From the NCBI RefSeq assembly GCF_019947135.1, contig NZ_JAGSHT010000015.1:103743-167742 (forward strand): 64,000 nucleotides of DNA. Reading direction: 5' to 3'. Numbering within the stretch: position 1 is the first letter of the stretch; every line of letters starts with the position of its first letter. Position numbers and translations under genes: made by a program. A model generated the notes under the pieces. The model was not told the origin of the DNA. It saw only the letters and a program-made list of their open reading frames with translations, and did not search any database. Shown here piece after piece: positions 47,005 through 56,288 of the stretch. This stretch comes from Occultella gossypii (GTDB lineage: Bacteria > Actinomycetota > Actinomycetes > Actinomycetales > Beutenbergiaceae).

Positions 47005-47358
47005 ATGGAGAACGAGCCACCGCAGGTGCGCGACCCGCAGCTCCTCAAGGGGGTGCTGCCGATGCTGGTCCTCGCCCTGCTCGACGAGGACGAGTCCTAC
47101 GGGTACGAACTCGTGACCCGCCTGCACGAGGCCGGTCTGGCCGGGGTCGCCCCCGGCACCGTCTACCCCGTCCTGACCCGGCTGGAGCGCGAGGGCAACC
47201 TGGCCTCGCGTCTGGTCGCATCCGACGCGGGCCCGGCCCGCAAGTACTACCGACCCACCGACACCGGCCGCGAAGCACTCGCCGTCGCGGGTGCGAGCTG
47301 GCACTCGCTCGCCACCGTCGTCGATCACGTGCTCGCCACCCCCGAGGAGGAACGATGA
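47005..47358 (+). CDS. PadR-family transcription regulator
   Basis: 117 residues, the size of the small PadR subfamily 2. It is a winged helix with VRDPQLLKGVLPMLVLALL, YGYELVTRLHEAGL, APGTVYPVLTRLEREGN (recognition helix) and ARKYYRPTDTGREAL. It overlaps the next gene by four bases (ATGA), as PadR regulators commonly do with the membrane protein they control. The ATG at 47005 is probably leaderless. Confidence 0.93.
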   Translation: MENEPPQVRDPQLLKGVLPMLVLALLDEDESYGYELVTRLHEAGLAGVAPGTVYPVLTRLEREGNLASRLVASDAGPARKYYRPTDTGREALAVAGASWHSLATVVDHVLATPEEER

Positions 47359-47870
47359 CCACCACCACCCTGAGACTGGCCGAGCGCTGGCGGCGCTTCG
47401 TCTACCTGGAGACCGTCGAGCTGTTCCTCGATGCGATGCCCCGCCGGCGCCGGCGCGCCGTGCTCGCCGAACTGCGCGAGAACATCGACGCCGCCACGGC
47501 CGACGTCGGCCTGGCGGCCGCCCTTGCGGACCTCGGTGGGCCGCGCGAGCTCGCCGCCCGCTACCTCGAGTCCGAGCCGCAGGACCGGCCCACCTGGCAC
47601 ATCGGCACACTCGCCGCGTCGATCATGTTCGCGGTCTGGCTGCTCGGCACCGTGGTCTACACGTTCGGGATGCTGGACGCGCTCCTCGCCCAGTCGCCGG
47701 CGACCGCCACCGCCGAGGGGAGCTTCTTCGGCGTCCGGATCCTCGTCGAGGCCGGCCCGGAGGCCCTCGGCGCGCAGTTCCGCGGGATCGCGTGGCCCGC
47801 GGTAGCGGCCATGGTCGTGGTGTTCGCGGTGTTCTCCCGGGTGTGGCGGCTCCTGCCGAGCTCGAACTGA
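47355..47870 (+). CDS. Membrane protein with N-terminal HAAS-like domain
   Basis: 171 residues. The first 70 residues (LFLDAMPRRRRRAVLAELRENI, LAAALADLGGPRELAARYL) resemble the HAAS/DUF1700 signalling domain that is usually coupled to PadR regulators. Two or three membrane helices follow (about 82-105, 140-163). It is cotranscribed and translationally coupled with padR. The HAAS-PadR pairing is a known arrangement; the signal is unknown. Confidence 0.82.
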   Translation: MTTTTLRLAERWRRFVYLETVELFLDAMPRRRRRAVLAELRENIDAATADVGLAAALADLGGPRELAARYLESEPQDRPTWHIGTLAASIMFAVWLLGTVVYTFGMLDALLAQSPATATAEGSFFGVRILVEAGPEALGAQFRGIAWPAVAAMVVVFAVFSRVWRLLPSSN

Positions 47871-47898
47871 CAGTCCTGAACGGCCCGAGCCCACCCGG

Positions 47899-49563
47899 TC
47901 AGCAGACCGTGGCGGGTAGGTCGGAGACCTCCACCGGCAGGCTCCCCGGTGCGGGCGCCGCGCCGGTGAGGACGGCGGCCACGGCCGCGAACGCCTGGGC
48001 GGTGCGCCCGTAGGTGGCGAGCCGGACGGGCGCGTCGGTCTCGGTGAGCAGCCAGGGCTCGTCCAGGACGATCGCCACGTCGGCGCTGCCCGACGGCGTC
48101 GCGCCCGTGAGCAGGCGCACCTCGCTGTCCGCGGGCTGCTCAAGGGGAACCACGTCGAGGCCGGCGGCCTCGGCCGCGGCGACGAATGCGTCCCAGTCGG
48201 CGGTGCTGCCACCCCGCGCGTGGATCGACTGACCGACCAGGGCGCCGCCGCACTCGCCGGCCACCTGCGTGATCGCGGCCGCCGAGAGTGCGAGTGACGC
48301 GGGGGCTGCGGAGCCCACCTCCGCCGTCGTCACCGGCCGGCCGGCGGCGGCGATGGCGGCCTGCCAGCGCATCAGGGCGATCACCCGACCCGCGGCCTCG
48401 TCCACGCGTTCCCGGCTCAGGCTGCCATCCGCGAGCGCGGCGACGATGCCGGCGTGCGCCGCGGGGACGTCGGTCGGACCGAGGAGCAGGTCCGCGCCCG
48501 CCTGCAGCGCCATGACCGCGATCTGGGCCGAGTCCCAGGTCTGGGTGAGCGCGCCCATGTCCAGTCCGTCGGTGATCGCCACCCCGGTGAATCCGAGGTC
48601 CTCGCGCAGGACCCGGTAGGCCTCGGGTGAGAGCGACGCGGGCAGGCTCGGGTCCCAGGCCTCGACGGCGATGTGGCCCAGCATGACGGTCGGTGTGCCG
48701 GCGTCGATGGCCTGCGCGAACGGCACCAGGTCACGTGCGGCGAGTTCTTCGGCGCTGGCGTCCTGCACCGGTAGCCCCTGGTGGGAGTCCACGGTGAGCG
48801 ACCCGTGCCCCGGGAAGTGCTTGACGCTGGAGACCACGCCGCCGGCGGTGAACCCCTGCGTCGCGGCGACGACGGCGCGGGCCGCCCGGTCGGGATCGGA
48901 GCTCGCCGAGCGCAGCCCGATGGTCACGTCGGCCAGGCCCACGGTGACATCGGCGTCCGGCGCGAAGTCGTAGTTCAGTCCCGAGGCGCGCAGTTCGAGC
49001 GCCATCGCCTGTGCCGCGGCCGCCACGATGTCCGGGTCGTCCGCGGCGCCCGCGGACATGAACGACGGGAACGAGGTCCAGTCCCCCGCCTCGGCACCGA
49101 GCCGTTGGACCAGGCCGCCCTCGTTGTCCACTGCGAAGATCGCCGGCCAGTCCCGGCCGGCGGCCGCCTGGGCCGCCTGCACCGCGTCTCCGGTGGCTGC
49201 GACCTGATCCACGGACGCGACGTTCTCGGAGAACAGCACCAGACCGGCGAGGTGGTTCTCGCTGAGGGTGCTCGCGGCGGCCGCGGGGTCGGTGCCGGGA
49301 TAACGCGCGAGCAGGACCTGCCCGGCCACCTCCTCCGGCGTCATCGCAGCGGCCGTGCCGATGGCGTCGGCGACGTCGGTGGGGGTCGGCCCCCAGGCGA
49401 GAGGTTCCTCGGTGGGTTCGGCGGTGGTCGGCGCCGGATCCCCGGTCGAGGAAGGGGACGGGGTGGGGCTCGGTTCGGGCGGTCCGGTCGGGGTGCAGGC
49501 GGTCGCCACGACCGCGAGCATCGCCGCGAGTGCGAGGGTGCGGACCGGTGTCCGGCGCCTCAT
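47899..49563 (-). CDS. Glycoside hydrolase family 3 lipoprotein (NagZ-like beta-N-acetylhexosaminidase)
   Basis: 554 residues. The lipoprotein signal [22 protein letters not shown] has its lipid-attachment Cys at about residue 23, followed by a Pro/Thr/Ser-rich linker. The GH3 domain has [29 protein letters not shown] (the NagZ His/Asp loop) and the nucleophile Asp in [13 protein letters not shown]-terminal domain of about 170 residues follows. It probably trims N-acetylglucosamine from cell-wall fragments outside the membrane, which fits the glmS/alr operon. Its start overlaps the tsaD stop by four bases. Confidence 0.92.
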   Translation of the reverse strand: MRRRTPVRTLALAAMLAVVATACTPTGPPEPSPTPSPSSTGDPAPTTAEPTEEPLAWGPTPTDVADAIGTAAAMTPEEVAGQVLLARYPGTDPAAAASTLSENHLAGLVLFSENVASVDQVAATGDAVQAAQAAAGRDWPAIFAVDNEGGLVQRLGAEAGDWTSFPSFMSAGAADDPDIVAAAAQAMALELRASGLNYDFAPDADVTVGLADVTIGLRSASSDPDRAARAVVAATQGFTAGGVVSSVKHFPGHGSLTVDSHQGLPVQDASAEELAARDLVPFAQAIDAGTPTVMLGHIAVEAWDPSLPASLSPEAYRVLREDLGFTGVAITDGLDMGALTQTWDSAQIAVMALQAGADLLLGPTDVPAAHAGIVAALADGSLSRERVDEAAGRVIALMRWQAAIAAAGRPVTTAEVGSAAPASLALSAAAITQVAGECGGALVGQSIHARGGSTADWDAFVAAAEAAGLDVVPLEQPADSEVRLLTGATPSGSADVAIVLDEPWLLTETDAPVRLATYGRTAQAFAAVAAVLTGAAPAPGSLPVEVSDLPATVC

Positions 49564-50609
49564 GCGTGGGCCAGCACGTCGGTCAGCGGCATGCCCGAGT
49601 CGATCGTGATGTCCAGGGTCGATGGCGGTAGTCCGGCGGCGAGGACGGCGGAGCCGAGGGCGGCGATCATGGCGCCGTTGTCCGTGCAGTACCGGATCGG
49701 TGGGATCCGCAGGGTGATCCCGGCCGCGTCGAGCCGCTCGGCGGCCAGCTCGCGCAGCCGGGAGTTCGCGGAGAAGCCGCCGCCGATCACCACCGTGCTC
49801 ACCCCGTGTGCGGCGCATGCGTTGAGGGTCTTGGTGACCAGGACGTCCGCGACCGCCTCGGAGAACGACGCCGCGATGTCCGCCGCGGGCACCTCCTGAC
49901 CGGCGTCCTCGTAGCCCTCCACGACCCGCGCGACGGCGGTCTTCAGCCCGGAGAAGGAGAAGTCGTACGGGTGCCGGGCGAGGTCCTTGGCCCGGCTCAG
50001 TCCCCGCGGGAACGCGATCGCCGACCGGTCGCCGGTCTTCGAGAGGCGGTCCACGTGCGGGCCACCGGGGTAGGGCAGCCCGAGGAGGCGGCCGACCTTG
50101 TCGAAGGCCTCGCCGGCGGCGTCATCGAGGGTCTGGCCGAGCTCGGTCACGTCGGTCGCGATGTCCCGGACCAGGAGCAGGCTGGAGTGGCCGCCGGAGA
50201 CCACGAGGCCGAGGAACTCCTCGGGGAACGCACCGTGCACGAGCGCGTCGACGGCCACGTGCCCGAGCACGTGGTTCACGCCGTACAGGGGGCGGTCGAT
50301 CGCGAGCGCGAGCGCCTTGGCCGCGGACACCCCGACGGTGAGCGAGCCGACCAGGCCCGGTCCCGCCGTCACCGCGATCGCGTCGACGTCGGCAAGGCTC
50401 ACCTCGGCGCGCTCCAGGGCCGCGTCCAGGGTCGGGACGAAGGACTCCAGGTGCGCGCGGCTGGCCACCTCGGGGACGATCCCGCCGAACCGGGCGTGAT
50501 CGTCCATCGAGGAGGCGGTGACGTCGGTGAGCAGGTCCAGGCCGCGAACCAGGGCGATCCCGGTCTCGTCGCAGGAGGTCTCGATGCCGAGGACGAGCGG
50601 TTGGGCCAT
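49560..50609 (-). CDS. tsaD: tRNA N6-adenosine threonylcarbamoyltransferase TsaD
   Basis: 349 residues, ASKHA fold. It transfers the threonylcarbamoyl group to A37 of ANN-decoding tRNAs with TsaB and TsaE. Motifs: [15 protein letters not shown], the metal-binding His pair in [23 protein letters not shown] and the C-terminal [12 protein letters not shown]. The ATG 50609 is preceded by TAAGGT, which can be read as a weak RBS (AAGG) or as a -10 of a leaderless promoter. It is followed by the GH3 gene (overlap) and lies 82 bases after the sulfurtransferase. Confidence 0.97.
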   Translation of the reverse strand: MAQPLVLGIETSCDETGIALVRGLDLLTDVTASSMDDHARFGGIVPEVASRAHLESFVPTLDAALERAEVSLADVDAIAVTAGPGLVGSLTVGVSAAKALALAIDRPLYGVNHVLGHVAVDALVHGAFPEEFLGLVVSGGHSSLLLVRDIATDVTELGQTLDDAAGEAFDKVGRLLGLPYPGGPHVDRLSKTGDRSAIAFPRGLSRAKDLARHPYDFSFSGLKTAVARVVEGYEDAGQEVPAADIAASFSEAVADVLVTKTLNACAAHGVSTVVIGGGFSANSRLRELAAERLDAAGITLRIPPIRYCTDNGAMIAALGSAVLAAGLPPSTLDITIDSGMPLTDVLAHA

Positions 50610-50615
50610 GACTCA

Positions 50616-50621
50616 ACCTTA
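50616..50621 (-). promoter_or_regulatory. -10-like hexamer or RBS before tsaD
   Basis: TAAGGT lies six bases before ATG 50609. It may be a leaderless -10 or an AAGG ribosome-binding site; the 82-base gap upstream permits a promoter. Confidence 0.35.
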
Positions 50622-50691
50622 CGACCGTCCCACGAGTGGCTCGCATCGGTTCGTCACCGGCCCGCACCGCGGTCCGGGCGCTCGGCCGCGG

Positions 50692-51639
50692 CTACTCGGG
50701 CCGGTCCGGTGACCCCTCGGACGGAGGCCGGGGATCGAAGCCGGTGGCCACCGGCCTGGCCGCGTCGGCGGACCACTGCGACCACGAGCCCGGGTACAGC
50801 GTGGCCGACACGCCGATGCTGGCCAGTGCGGCCACCTCGTGGGCGGCCGTCACCCCGGACCCGCAATAGACGACGACCTCGACGTCCGGACCGACCCCGG
50901 CGTCGGCGAACCGCTCCTGGAGCTGCTCCGCGGGGCGGAAGGTCAGGTCCTCGGACAGGTTCGCGTCCGTCGGCGCGCTGTGGGCGCCGGGGATGTGCCC
51001 GGCGCGCGGGTCGATCGGCTCGTTCTCGCCGGAGTACCGTTCCGGGGCACGGGCGTCCAGGAGCACCGTCGGGCCGCCGTCGGGCCGGCCGGCCAGCTCG
51101 GCCACGCGGGCCGCGTCGGCGACAGGCATCCCACCGGCGGTCAGGGTCACGTCGCCGGACGTGACCCCGACGGCACCGTCCTCGAGGATCCCCCCGATGG
51201 TGTGCCAGGCGGCCAGCCCACCGTCGAGGATCCGCACGTCGGCGACGCCGCCCCAACGCAGCAGCCACCACGCCCGCGCGGCGGCCGTGCCGCCGGAGTC
51301 GTCATAGACCACCACCGTGTCGCCGTCACTGATGCCCCAGCGGCGCGCGGCGGCCTGCAGGTCCGCCAGGTCCGGGAGCGGGTGTCGCCCGGACTCGGGC
51401 GCGGGCGGGCCCGAGAGGTCCGCGTCGAGGTCGACGTACTGAGCGCCCGGGATATGGCCGGCGATGTAGAACCGGCGCCCGTCGGGTTCGGCGAGCGACC
51501 AGCGCACGTCGAGCACCACGAGGTGCTTGTCGTCGTCGGTGCCGAGCAGGTCCTGCAACTGCGGGGCCGTGATCAGCACCGTGGCCCTGCTGGCACCACT
51601 GGCACTGTTGCTGCCGGCGTCACTGTCGAACGTGCTCAC
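50692..51639 (-). CDS. Sulfurtransferase, two rhodanese domains
   Basis: 315 residues. The N-terminal rhodanese domain (about 22-150) lacks an active Cys (its loop reads VVVYDDSGGTAAARAWW). The C-terminal domain has the catalytic loop VVVYCGSGVTAAHEV with Cys at about 273, the CGSGVTA form found in thiosulfate/3-mercaptopyruvate sulfurtransferases. GTG 51639 has GGAG eight bases upstream. It sits between rimI (four bases) and tsaD in the t6A operon, an unusual insertion. Confidence 0.93.
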   Translation of the reverse strand: MSTFDSDAGSNSASGASRATVLITAPQLQDLLGTDDDKHLVVLDVRWSLAEPDGRRFYIAGHIPGAQYVDLDADLSGPPAPESGRHPLPDLADLQAAARRWGISDGDTVVVYDDSGGTAAARAWWLLRWGGVADVRILDGGLAAWHTIGGILEDGAVGVTSGDVTLTAGGMPVADAARVAELAGRPDGGPTVLLDARAPERYSGENEPIDPRAGHIPGAHSAPTDANLSEDLTFRPAEQLQERFADAGVGPDVEVVVYCGSGVTAAHEVAALASIGVSATLYPGSWSQWSADAARPVATGFDPRPPSEGSPDRPE

Positions 51640-51643
51640 GTGC

Positions 51644-52162
51644 TCACTCCTCGATCGCTTCCGATCCCACCGGGCCGGGCCGCCGACGGTGGGGGCCGTC
51701 CAACGGTAGCCGCATGACGAGCGCGTCGGCGCCCTCGGGCTGGTAATAGCGGCGTCGGACCCCGAGTGGGACGAAGCCGAACGAGGTGTACAGCGCCTGG
51801 GCGCCCTCGTCATGCAGGCGCACCTCGAGGAACACGGCCTCGGCCGAGACGGACCGAGCCCGCGCGATCAGCTCGGCGAGCATGAGCCGCGCCAGGCCGC
51901 GACGGCGGAACTGTGGATCCACCCCGATGGTCATGATCGTGCTCTCGGGGGCGAGGGCGATCCCGGCGTAGGCGACCACGCGCCGGTCCTGGGCCTCGAC
52001 GACGACGTAGTGCCGGTCCGACCTGGTCAGTTCCGAGTCGTAAGCGTCGCGCGACCACGCGCCGGCGCCGAAGAGGACCGGCTCCAGCTCGGTCACCCGG
52101 TCCAGGTCCGCCCCGGTCATCGGGCGCAGTCCGCCGGGTGCCGCCCCGGGCGAATCGGTCAC
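51644..52162 (-). CDS. rimI: Ribosomal protein acetyltransferase RimI (GNAT)
   Basis: 172 residues. The acetyl-CoA loop is IGVDPQFRRRGLARLMLAEL, followed by AVFLEVRLHDEGAQALYTSFGF and RRRYYQPEGADALVMRLPL, the RimI C-terminal pattern. RimI acetylates the N-terminus of ribosomal protein S18 and is commonly encoded between tsaB and tsaD. The GTG 52162 overlaps the tsaB stop (GTGA); an ATG 18 codons in would give a more typical length of about 154. Confidence 0.93.
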   Translation of the reverse strand: MTDSPGAAPGGLRPMTGADLDRVTELEPVLFGAGAWSRDAYDSELTRSDRHYVVVEAQDRRVVAYAGIALAPESTIMTIGVDPQFRRRGLARLMLAELIARARSVSAEAVFLEVRLHDEGAQALYTSFGFVPLGVRRRYYQPEGADALVMRLPLDGPHRRRPGPVGSEAIEE

Positions 52163-52926
52163 GATGCCCGTTTGCGACCGGGAGCGGTGTGGATGTCCGG
52201 GCGGCGCAGGTAGCGCGGTGCGGTGGAGAGGTCGCCCCCGGTGGTCAGCCGGGCGGTGGCGATCCGGCCAAGGACGATCGGATCGAGGACCGCTTCGAGT
52301 GCGGCTGGGGCCGCGGCCGCGCCGAACAGGTCCGGGTACATCGCCGCGCCGCGACCGACCACCCCGCCGTCGCCGATCAGATCGGCGAACCGGGCTGCCA
52401 CTGCCGCCGGGGTGTCCACCCCGGGACCGCCGAGGGTGTGCACGTCGAACGGCGCCGGGCCATCGTCCAGGGCCGCGTCCCGATAATGGGCCCAGTAGAC
52501 CTCCCGGCGGCGGGCGTCGGTGAGCACCAGCACCTCGGCGGCCGGTCCGGCGCCGGACAGCGCCGCGTAGCCGAGTGCATCGAGCGAGCAGACCCCGTGG
52601 ACCGCGATCCCCAGGGCCCGGCCCATCGTCGTCGCGGTGACCAGGCCGACCCGCAGCCCGGTGAACGGCGCCGGTCCGGTACCGACGGCGATACCGGTGA
52701 GATCCCGGGTGGTGACCCCGGCGGTGTGCAGCACGGACTTCACCATCGGGGTCAGGGTCTCGGTGTGCCGCCGGGCGTCGGCGCTGCGTTCGGTGCCGAG
52801 CGGGTCGTCGCCACAGAGCAGCCCGACGGCGGCGCCGTCCGAGGTGTCGATGCACAGGATCAGGGGTTCACGCACGGACCCACTGTAGGAGGCGGACCGC
52901 GAGCGGCCCAGATCGTCAGCGGACAT
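52159..52926 (-). CDS. tsaB: t6A complex subunit TsaB
   Basis: 255 residues, an inactive ASKHA paralogue of TsaD that forms the TsaB-TsaD core. It has LILCIDTSDGAAVGLL and the conserved GTGPAPFTGLRVGLVTA stretch. The ATG 52926 overlaps the alr/tsaE stop by 11 bases; a GTG at 52875, closer to the first strand, is an alternative start. It lies between alr/tsaE and rimI, the usual order. Confidence 0.93.
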   Translation of the reverse strand: MSADDLGRSRSASYSGSVREPLILCIDTSDGAAVGLLCGDDPLGTERSADARRHTETLTPMVKSVLHTAGVTTRDLTGIAVGTGPAPFTGLRVGLVTATTMGRALGIAVHGVCSLDALGYAALSGAGPAAEVLVLTDARRREVYWAHYRDAALDDGPAPFDVHTLGGPGVDTPAAVAARFADLIGDGGVVGRGAAMYPDLFGAAAAPAALEAVLDPIVLGRIATARLTTGGDLSTAPRYLRRPDIHTAPGRKRAS

Positions 52927-54667
52927 CGGCTGGGGGGTCCGCCTGCTCGCCGACCCGCCCGACGGCTACGCCGGTACCGGTCAGGTCGATCCCGGACCAT
53001 CGCGGGCCGGTCCCGCGCAGTCGCGCGACCCGACCAGGATCGGGCGCCCCGGGGTCGGTCCCGGTGCCGCGGGGCCGATCCAGGCTGACCTCCAGGCGAT
53101 CCTCGGAGAGCGACTCGACCACGCCTTCACCCCACTCCACGACGGTCACCGAATCCGCCAGCGACGCGTCCAGGTCGAGCGCGTCGACCTCGTCGAGCGA
53201 CTCGAGGCGGTAGGCGTCCACATGCACGAGGTCAGGTCCGCCGACGAGGCTCGGGTGGACCCTGGCGATGATGAACGTCGGCGAGGCGACGGGGCCGCGG
53301 ACGTCGAGGCCGGCGCCGATGCCCCTCGTGAGCGTGGTCTTGCCGGCGCCGAGGTCACCGGTGAGCACCACCAGGTCACCGGCGCGCAGCAGGCCGGCCA
53401 GCCGCCGGCCGAGCGCCTCGGTCGCCTCCTGGTCGGGCAGCGGCACCTCGACCGCGGCCGTGACATCGCTGACGCCGGTGCCGCCGAACCCATCCGCAGA
53501 CCCGACGTGGACCCGCGGGATGCGCGAGCCGATCCGGGTGACGATCTCGTAGTCGATCGTGCCGACGACGTCAGCCCAGTCGCGCGCGGTCGGCTCGCCG
53601 TCGTCCCCGGCACCGAAGAGCACGGCCCGCTCCCCTGCCGCCACGGGTGCGCCCCCCGGGCCCAGGTCGAGGACGAACTGGTCCATGCAGACGCGCCCGG
53701 CGATCGTGTGCCGCCGCCCGGCGACCTGGACGGGGCCGACGTTCGAGGCGTGCCTCGGGATCCCGTCGCCGTAGCCGAGCGGCACCACCCCGAGCATCGT
53801 CTCCCGGGTGGTGGTGTAGGTGTGGCCGTAGGAGACGCCCTGGCCCGCAGGTGCGGCCTTCACGAGCGCGAGGTCCGCCTCGAGCCGCATCGCCGGGCGC
53901 AGGCCGATCTCGGCAGCGCCGCGGTGAGCGAACGGGGACAGCCCGTAGATGGCCAGTCCCGGGCGGACCAGGTCGTAATGGGCCTCGGGCACGGCCAGCG
54001 TGGCCGCCGAGTTCGCGAGATGGCGCACTTCGAGGCGGGCACCGGCGGCGTCGGCACGGCGCAGTGCCTCCTCGAAGACCTCGATCTGCGCGTGCACGCC
54101 GGGGTGGCCCTGCTCGTCGGCCCGAGCCAGGTGGGACCAGACGCCGACGACCCGCACCTCGCCCCGCTGCTCCGCGGCCAGGGCGGCGTGCAGCAGGTCC
54201 GTCCAGGGTTCGAGGAACGAGCCGCCGCGGCCGAGCCCGGTGTCCACCTTCAGGTGCACCCGAGCGGGCCGGCCGGCCTCGCGGGCCGCTCGGATCACCT
54301 CGATCAGGGCCCACGGTGCCGGCACGGAGAGGTCGATGTCGGCGCCGATGGCCGCGGCGAACGGCGCACCGGGTGCGTATATCCAGGCGAGCACGGGCAC
54401 CTCGTGGCCGGCTGCGCGGAGCGCGAACGCGCCATCGAGCTGCGCTGTGCCGAGCCAGGTCGCGCCGGCCTCGAGGGCCGCCACGGCCACCGGCAGCATG
54501 CCGTGCCCGTAGCCGTCCGCCTTGACCACGGCCATCACGGCGGCCGACGGCGCACCCTGCGCCAGTCGGCGCACGTTCGCCCGGATCGCGTCGAGATCGA
54601 CGATCACCCGGGCCGGGTAGTACCCGCTGCCCGCGTCGCCGGGAGGCACATCCACTCCAGAATCCAC
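52916..54667 (-). CDS. alr/tsaE: Alanine racemase fused to TsaE ATPase
   Basis: 583 residues in one uninterrupted frame. Residues 1-390 are alanine racemase: PLP lysine in VMAVVKADGYGHGM, HLKVDTGLGRGG, catalytic Tyr in GVSYGHTYTT and GRVCMDQFVLDLG, ending GSRIPRVHV. A linker of about 20 residues without an internal start (GSADGFGGTGVSDVTAAVEV) leads into TsaE: EATEALGRRLAGLL, Walker A LTGDLGAGKTTLTRGIG, SPTFIIARVHPS, VDAYRL and VVEWGEGV. One protein thus supplies D-alanine for peptidoglycan and the ATPase of t6A synthesis. GTG 54667 is six bases after CACACT; GTGs at 54655 and 54649 are alternatives. Confidence 0.94.
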   Translation of the reverse strand: MDSGVDVPPGDAGSGYYPARVIVDLDAIRANVRRLAQGAPSAAVMAVVKADGYGHGMLPVAVAALEAGATWLGTAQLDGAFALRAAGHEVPVLAWIYAPGAPFAAAIGADIDLSVPAPWALIEVIRAAREAGRPARVHLKVDTGLGRGGSFLEPWTDLLHAALAAEQRGEVRVVGVWSHLARADEQGHPGVHAQIEVFEEALRRADAAGARLEVRHLANSAATLAVPEAHYDLVRPGLAIYGLSPFAHRGAAEIGLRPAMRLEADLALVKAAPAGQGVSYGHTYTTTRETMLGVVPLGYGDGIPRHASNVGPVQVAGRRHTIAGRVCMDQFVLDLGPGGAPVAAGERAVLFGAGDDGEPTARDWADVVGTIDYEIVTRIGSRIPRVHVGSADGFGGTGVSDVTAAVEVPLPDQEATEALGRRLAGLLRAGDLVVLTGDLGAGKTTLTRGIGAGLDVRGPVASPTFIIARVHPSLVGGPDLVHVDAYRLESLDEVDALDLDASLADSVTVVEWGEGVVESLSEDRLEVSLDRPRGTGTDPGAPDPGRVARLRGTGPRWSGIDLTGTGVAVGRVGEQADPPADVR

Positions 54668-54685
54668 CGGCTCAGTGTGCCAGGA
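54660..54685. repeat. Direct repeat copy 1 (nnr end / alr start)
   Basis: A 26-bp segment at 54660-54685 matches 56364-56389 at 24 positions. Its core reads CTCAGTGTGCCAGGA on the plus strand. It covers the last codons and stop of nnr and the GTG of alr/tsaE, including the CACACT hexamer (54674-54679). Confidence 0.85.
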
Positions 54686-56288
54686 TTCCGCGGACGACCT
54701 CGGGCACGGCCGCGGCGATGTCCGAAGCCGTGATCGGGGCGCCAGGATCCCGGTCGTCGAGCGGACCCCGACCGGACGCCGAGATCGGGCCACCGACCGG
54801 GGTCGGGTCCCCTGCCGAGCGGCTCCGGTTCCGGGCGGCCCACACCCCGGCACGCCCGTGCACCAGCGCGGCGGCCGCGGCCAGTTCGGCCGCGGGTGCG
54901 CCCGATCCCGCCAGCAGTGCGCCGAGGATGCCGGCGAGGACGTCCCCGGACCCTGCGGTCGCCAGCCAGCCGGTGCCGTCGGCCTGGCTGAACACCGGCC
55001 CACCGGGCTGCGCCACGACGGTGACGGCGCCCTTGAGCAGCACCGTCGCCCCGGTGAGCTCCGTCGCCCGCTGCGCCCATCGGGCCGGGTCCGCCTCGAC
55101 CGTGGCCCGCTCGACCGGGGCGCCGCCACGCGCCGTCAGGAGGCGTGCGAGCTCGCCCGCGTGCGGGGTGAGCACCACCCGGCGGTCGGCGAGCGCCGTC
55201 GAGTCCCTCGGGAGCCAGTCCAGTCCCCCGGCGTCCGCGACCAGGGCGATGTCCGGGTCCACCAGCGCCCGGGCTGCGACCTCGGGGACGGACGCGCCGA
55301 CGGCGATCCCGGGGCCGAGGACCATGGCTTGGACCCGGCCCGCCGCGGTGACCACCTCGGGATGCCGGGCCAGCACCATCCGGGCCGCACCCTCCGGGCC
55401 CAGGTAGCGGACCATCCCGCAGCCGGTCCGCAAGGCGCCGCTGCTGGCGAGCACGGCGGCCCCGGGGTAGGCGTCCGAACCAGCCATCAGCCCGACCACG
55501 CCCCGGGTGTACTTGTGGTCGTCCGGACCGGGCACCGGCCACAGATCGGCGACGTCGGCCTCGAGGAGCCGGCGCACCGGTGCCGGCCGGGCGGCGAGAA
55601 CATCGGCCAGACCCAGATCGACGAGTTCGACCCGGCCTGCGCGGGCCGCGGCGGGCGGCAGCAGCAGCGCGGGCTTGAGCCCGATCATCGTGACCGTGAC
55701 GTCGGCCCGGACCGCCACGCCCGGCACCGCGCCGGCGTCGGACTCGAGGCCGCTGGGCACGTCGACGGCCACGACGAGGGGATCAACGGCGGACCGTTCG
55801 CGGCGCTCGTTCAGGGCCGTGACGAGGGCGCTCGACACCCCGCGCAGGCCACCGGTCAGCCCGATGCCTGCGATCGCGTCGATCCAGATGTCCGCCTCGT
55901 CCGCGGCGGCGAGCACCGGCGCGAGGCCGGTCGCCGGCCCGCCGGTGTGGCCCCGGGCGCTCTCCTCGGACACCGGCAGGAGCCGCACCCCGGCCCGCCG
56001 CGCGGCGGCGAGTCCGTCGGGATGCACCCGCTCGCGCAGCAGTGCGGCGGTAACCACGAGGCCACGGCGGGCGAGGTGGGCGGCGGCGAACAGGCCGTCG
56101 CCGCCGTTGTTCCCACCTCCCGCGAGGACCAGGGCGCGGGCACCGACCAGAGCGAGGCCACGCCGTCGGGCCTCGGCGACGACCGCGTTCGCGATGGCGT
56201 ACGCGGCCCGTTCCATGAGCGGCTCACCGGCCGCGAGCGCCGGAGCCTCCGCGGCCCGGATCGCCGCGGCCGGGTACGCGCGTCTCAT
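54672..56288 (-). CDS. nnr: Bifunctional NAD(P)H-hydrate epimerase / ADP-dependent dehydratase
   Basis: 538 residues; repairs hydrated NADH and NADPH. The N-terminal YjeF epimerase domain (1-215) has EPLMERAAYAIA and ALVLAGGGNNGGDGLFAA. The C-terminal carbohydrate-kinase-like domain has GLMAGSDAYPGAAVLASSGALR, VVLTPHAGELARLL and the ATP/ADP-site GSGDVLAGILGALLA. About 35 extra Gly/Ser/Pro residues are inserted near the C-terminus (RNRSRSAGDPTPVGGP). The ATG 56288 shares ATGA with a short upstream frame, a relic of an alr start. It precedes alr/tsaE by four bases. Confidence 0.95.
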   Translation of the reverse strand: MRRAYPAAAIRAAEAPALAAGEPLMERAAYAIANAVVAEARRRGLALVGARALVLAGGGNNGGDGLFAAAHLARRGLVVTAALLRERVHPDGLAAARRAGVRLLPVSEESARGHTGGPATGLAPVLAAADEADIWIDAIAGIGLTGGLRGVSSALVTALNERRERSAVDPLVVAVDVPSGLESDAGAVPGVAVRADVTVTMIGLKPALLLPPAAARAGRVELVDLGLADVLAARPAPVRRLLEADVADLWPVPGPDDHKYTRGVVGLMAGSDAYPGAAVLASSGALRTGCGMVRYLGPEGAARMVLARHPEVVTAAGRVQAMVLGPGIAVGASVPEVAARALVDPDIALVADAGGLDWLPRDSTALADRRVVLTPHAGELARLLTARGGAPVERATVEADPARWAQRATELTGATVLLKGAVTVVAQPGGPVFSQADGTGWLATAGSGDVLAGILGALLAGSGAPAAELAAAAALVHGRAGVWAARNRSRSAGDPTPVGGPISASGRGPLDDRDPGAPITASDIAAAVPEVVRGILAH

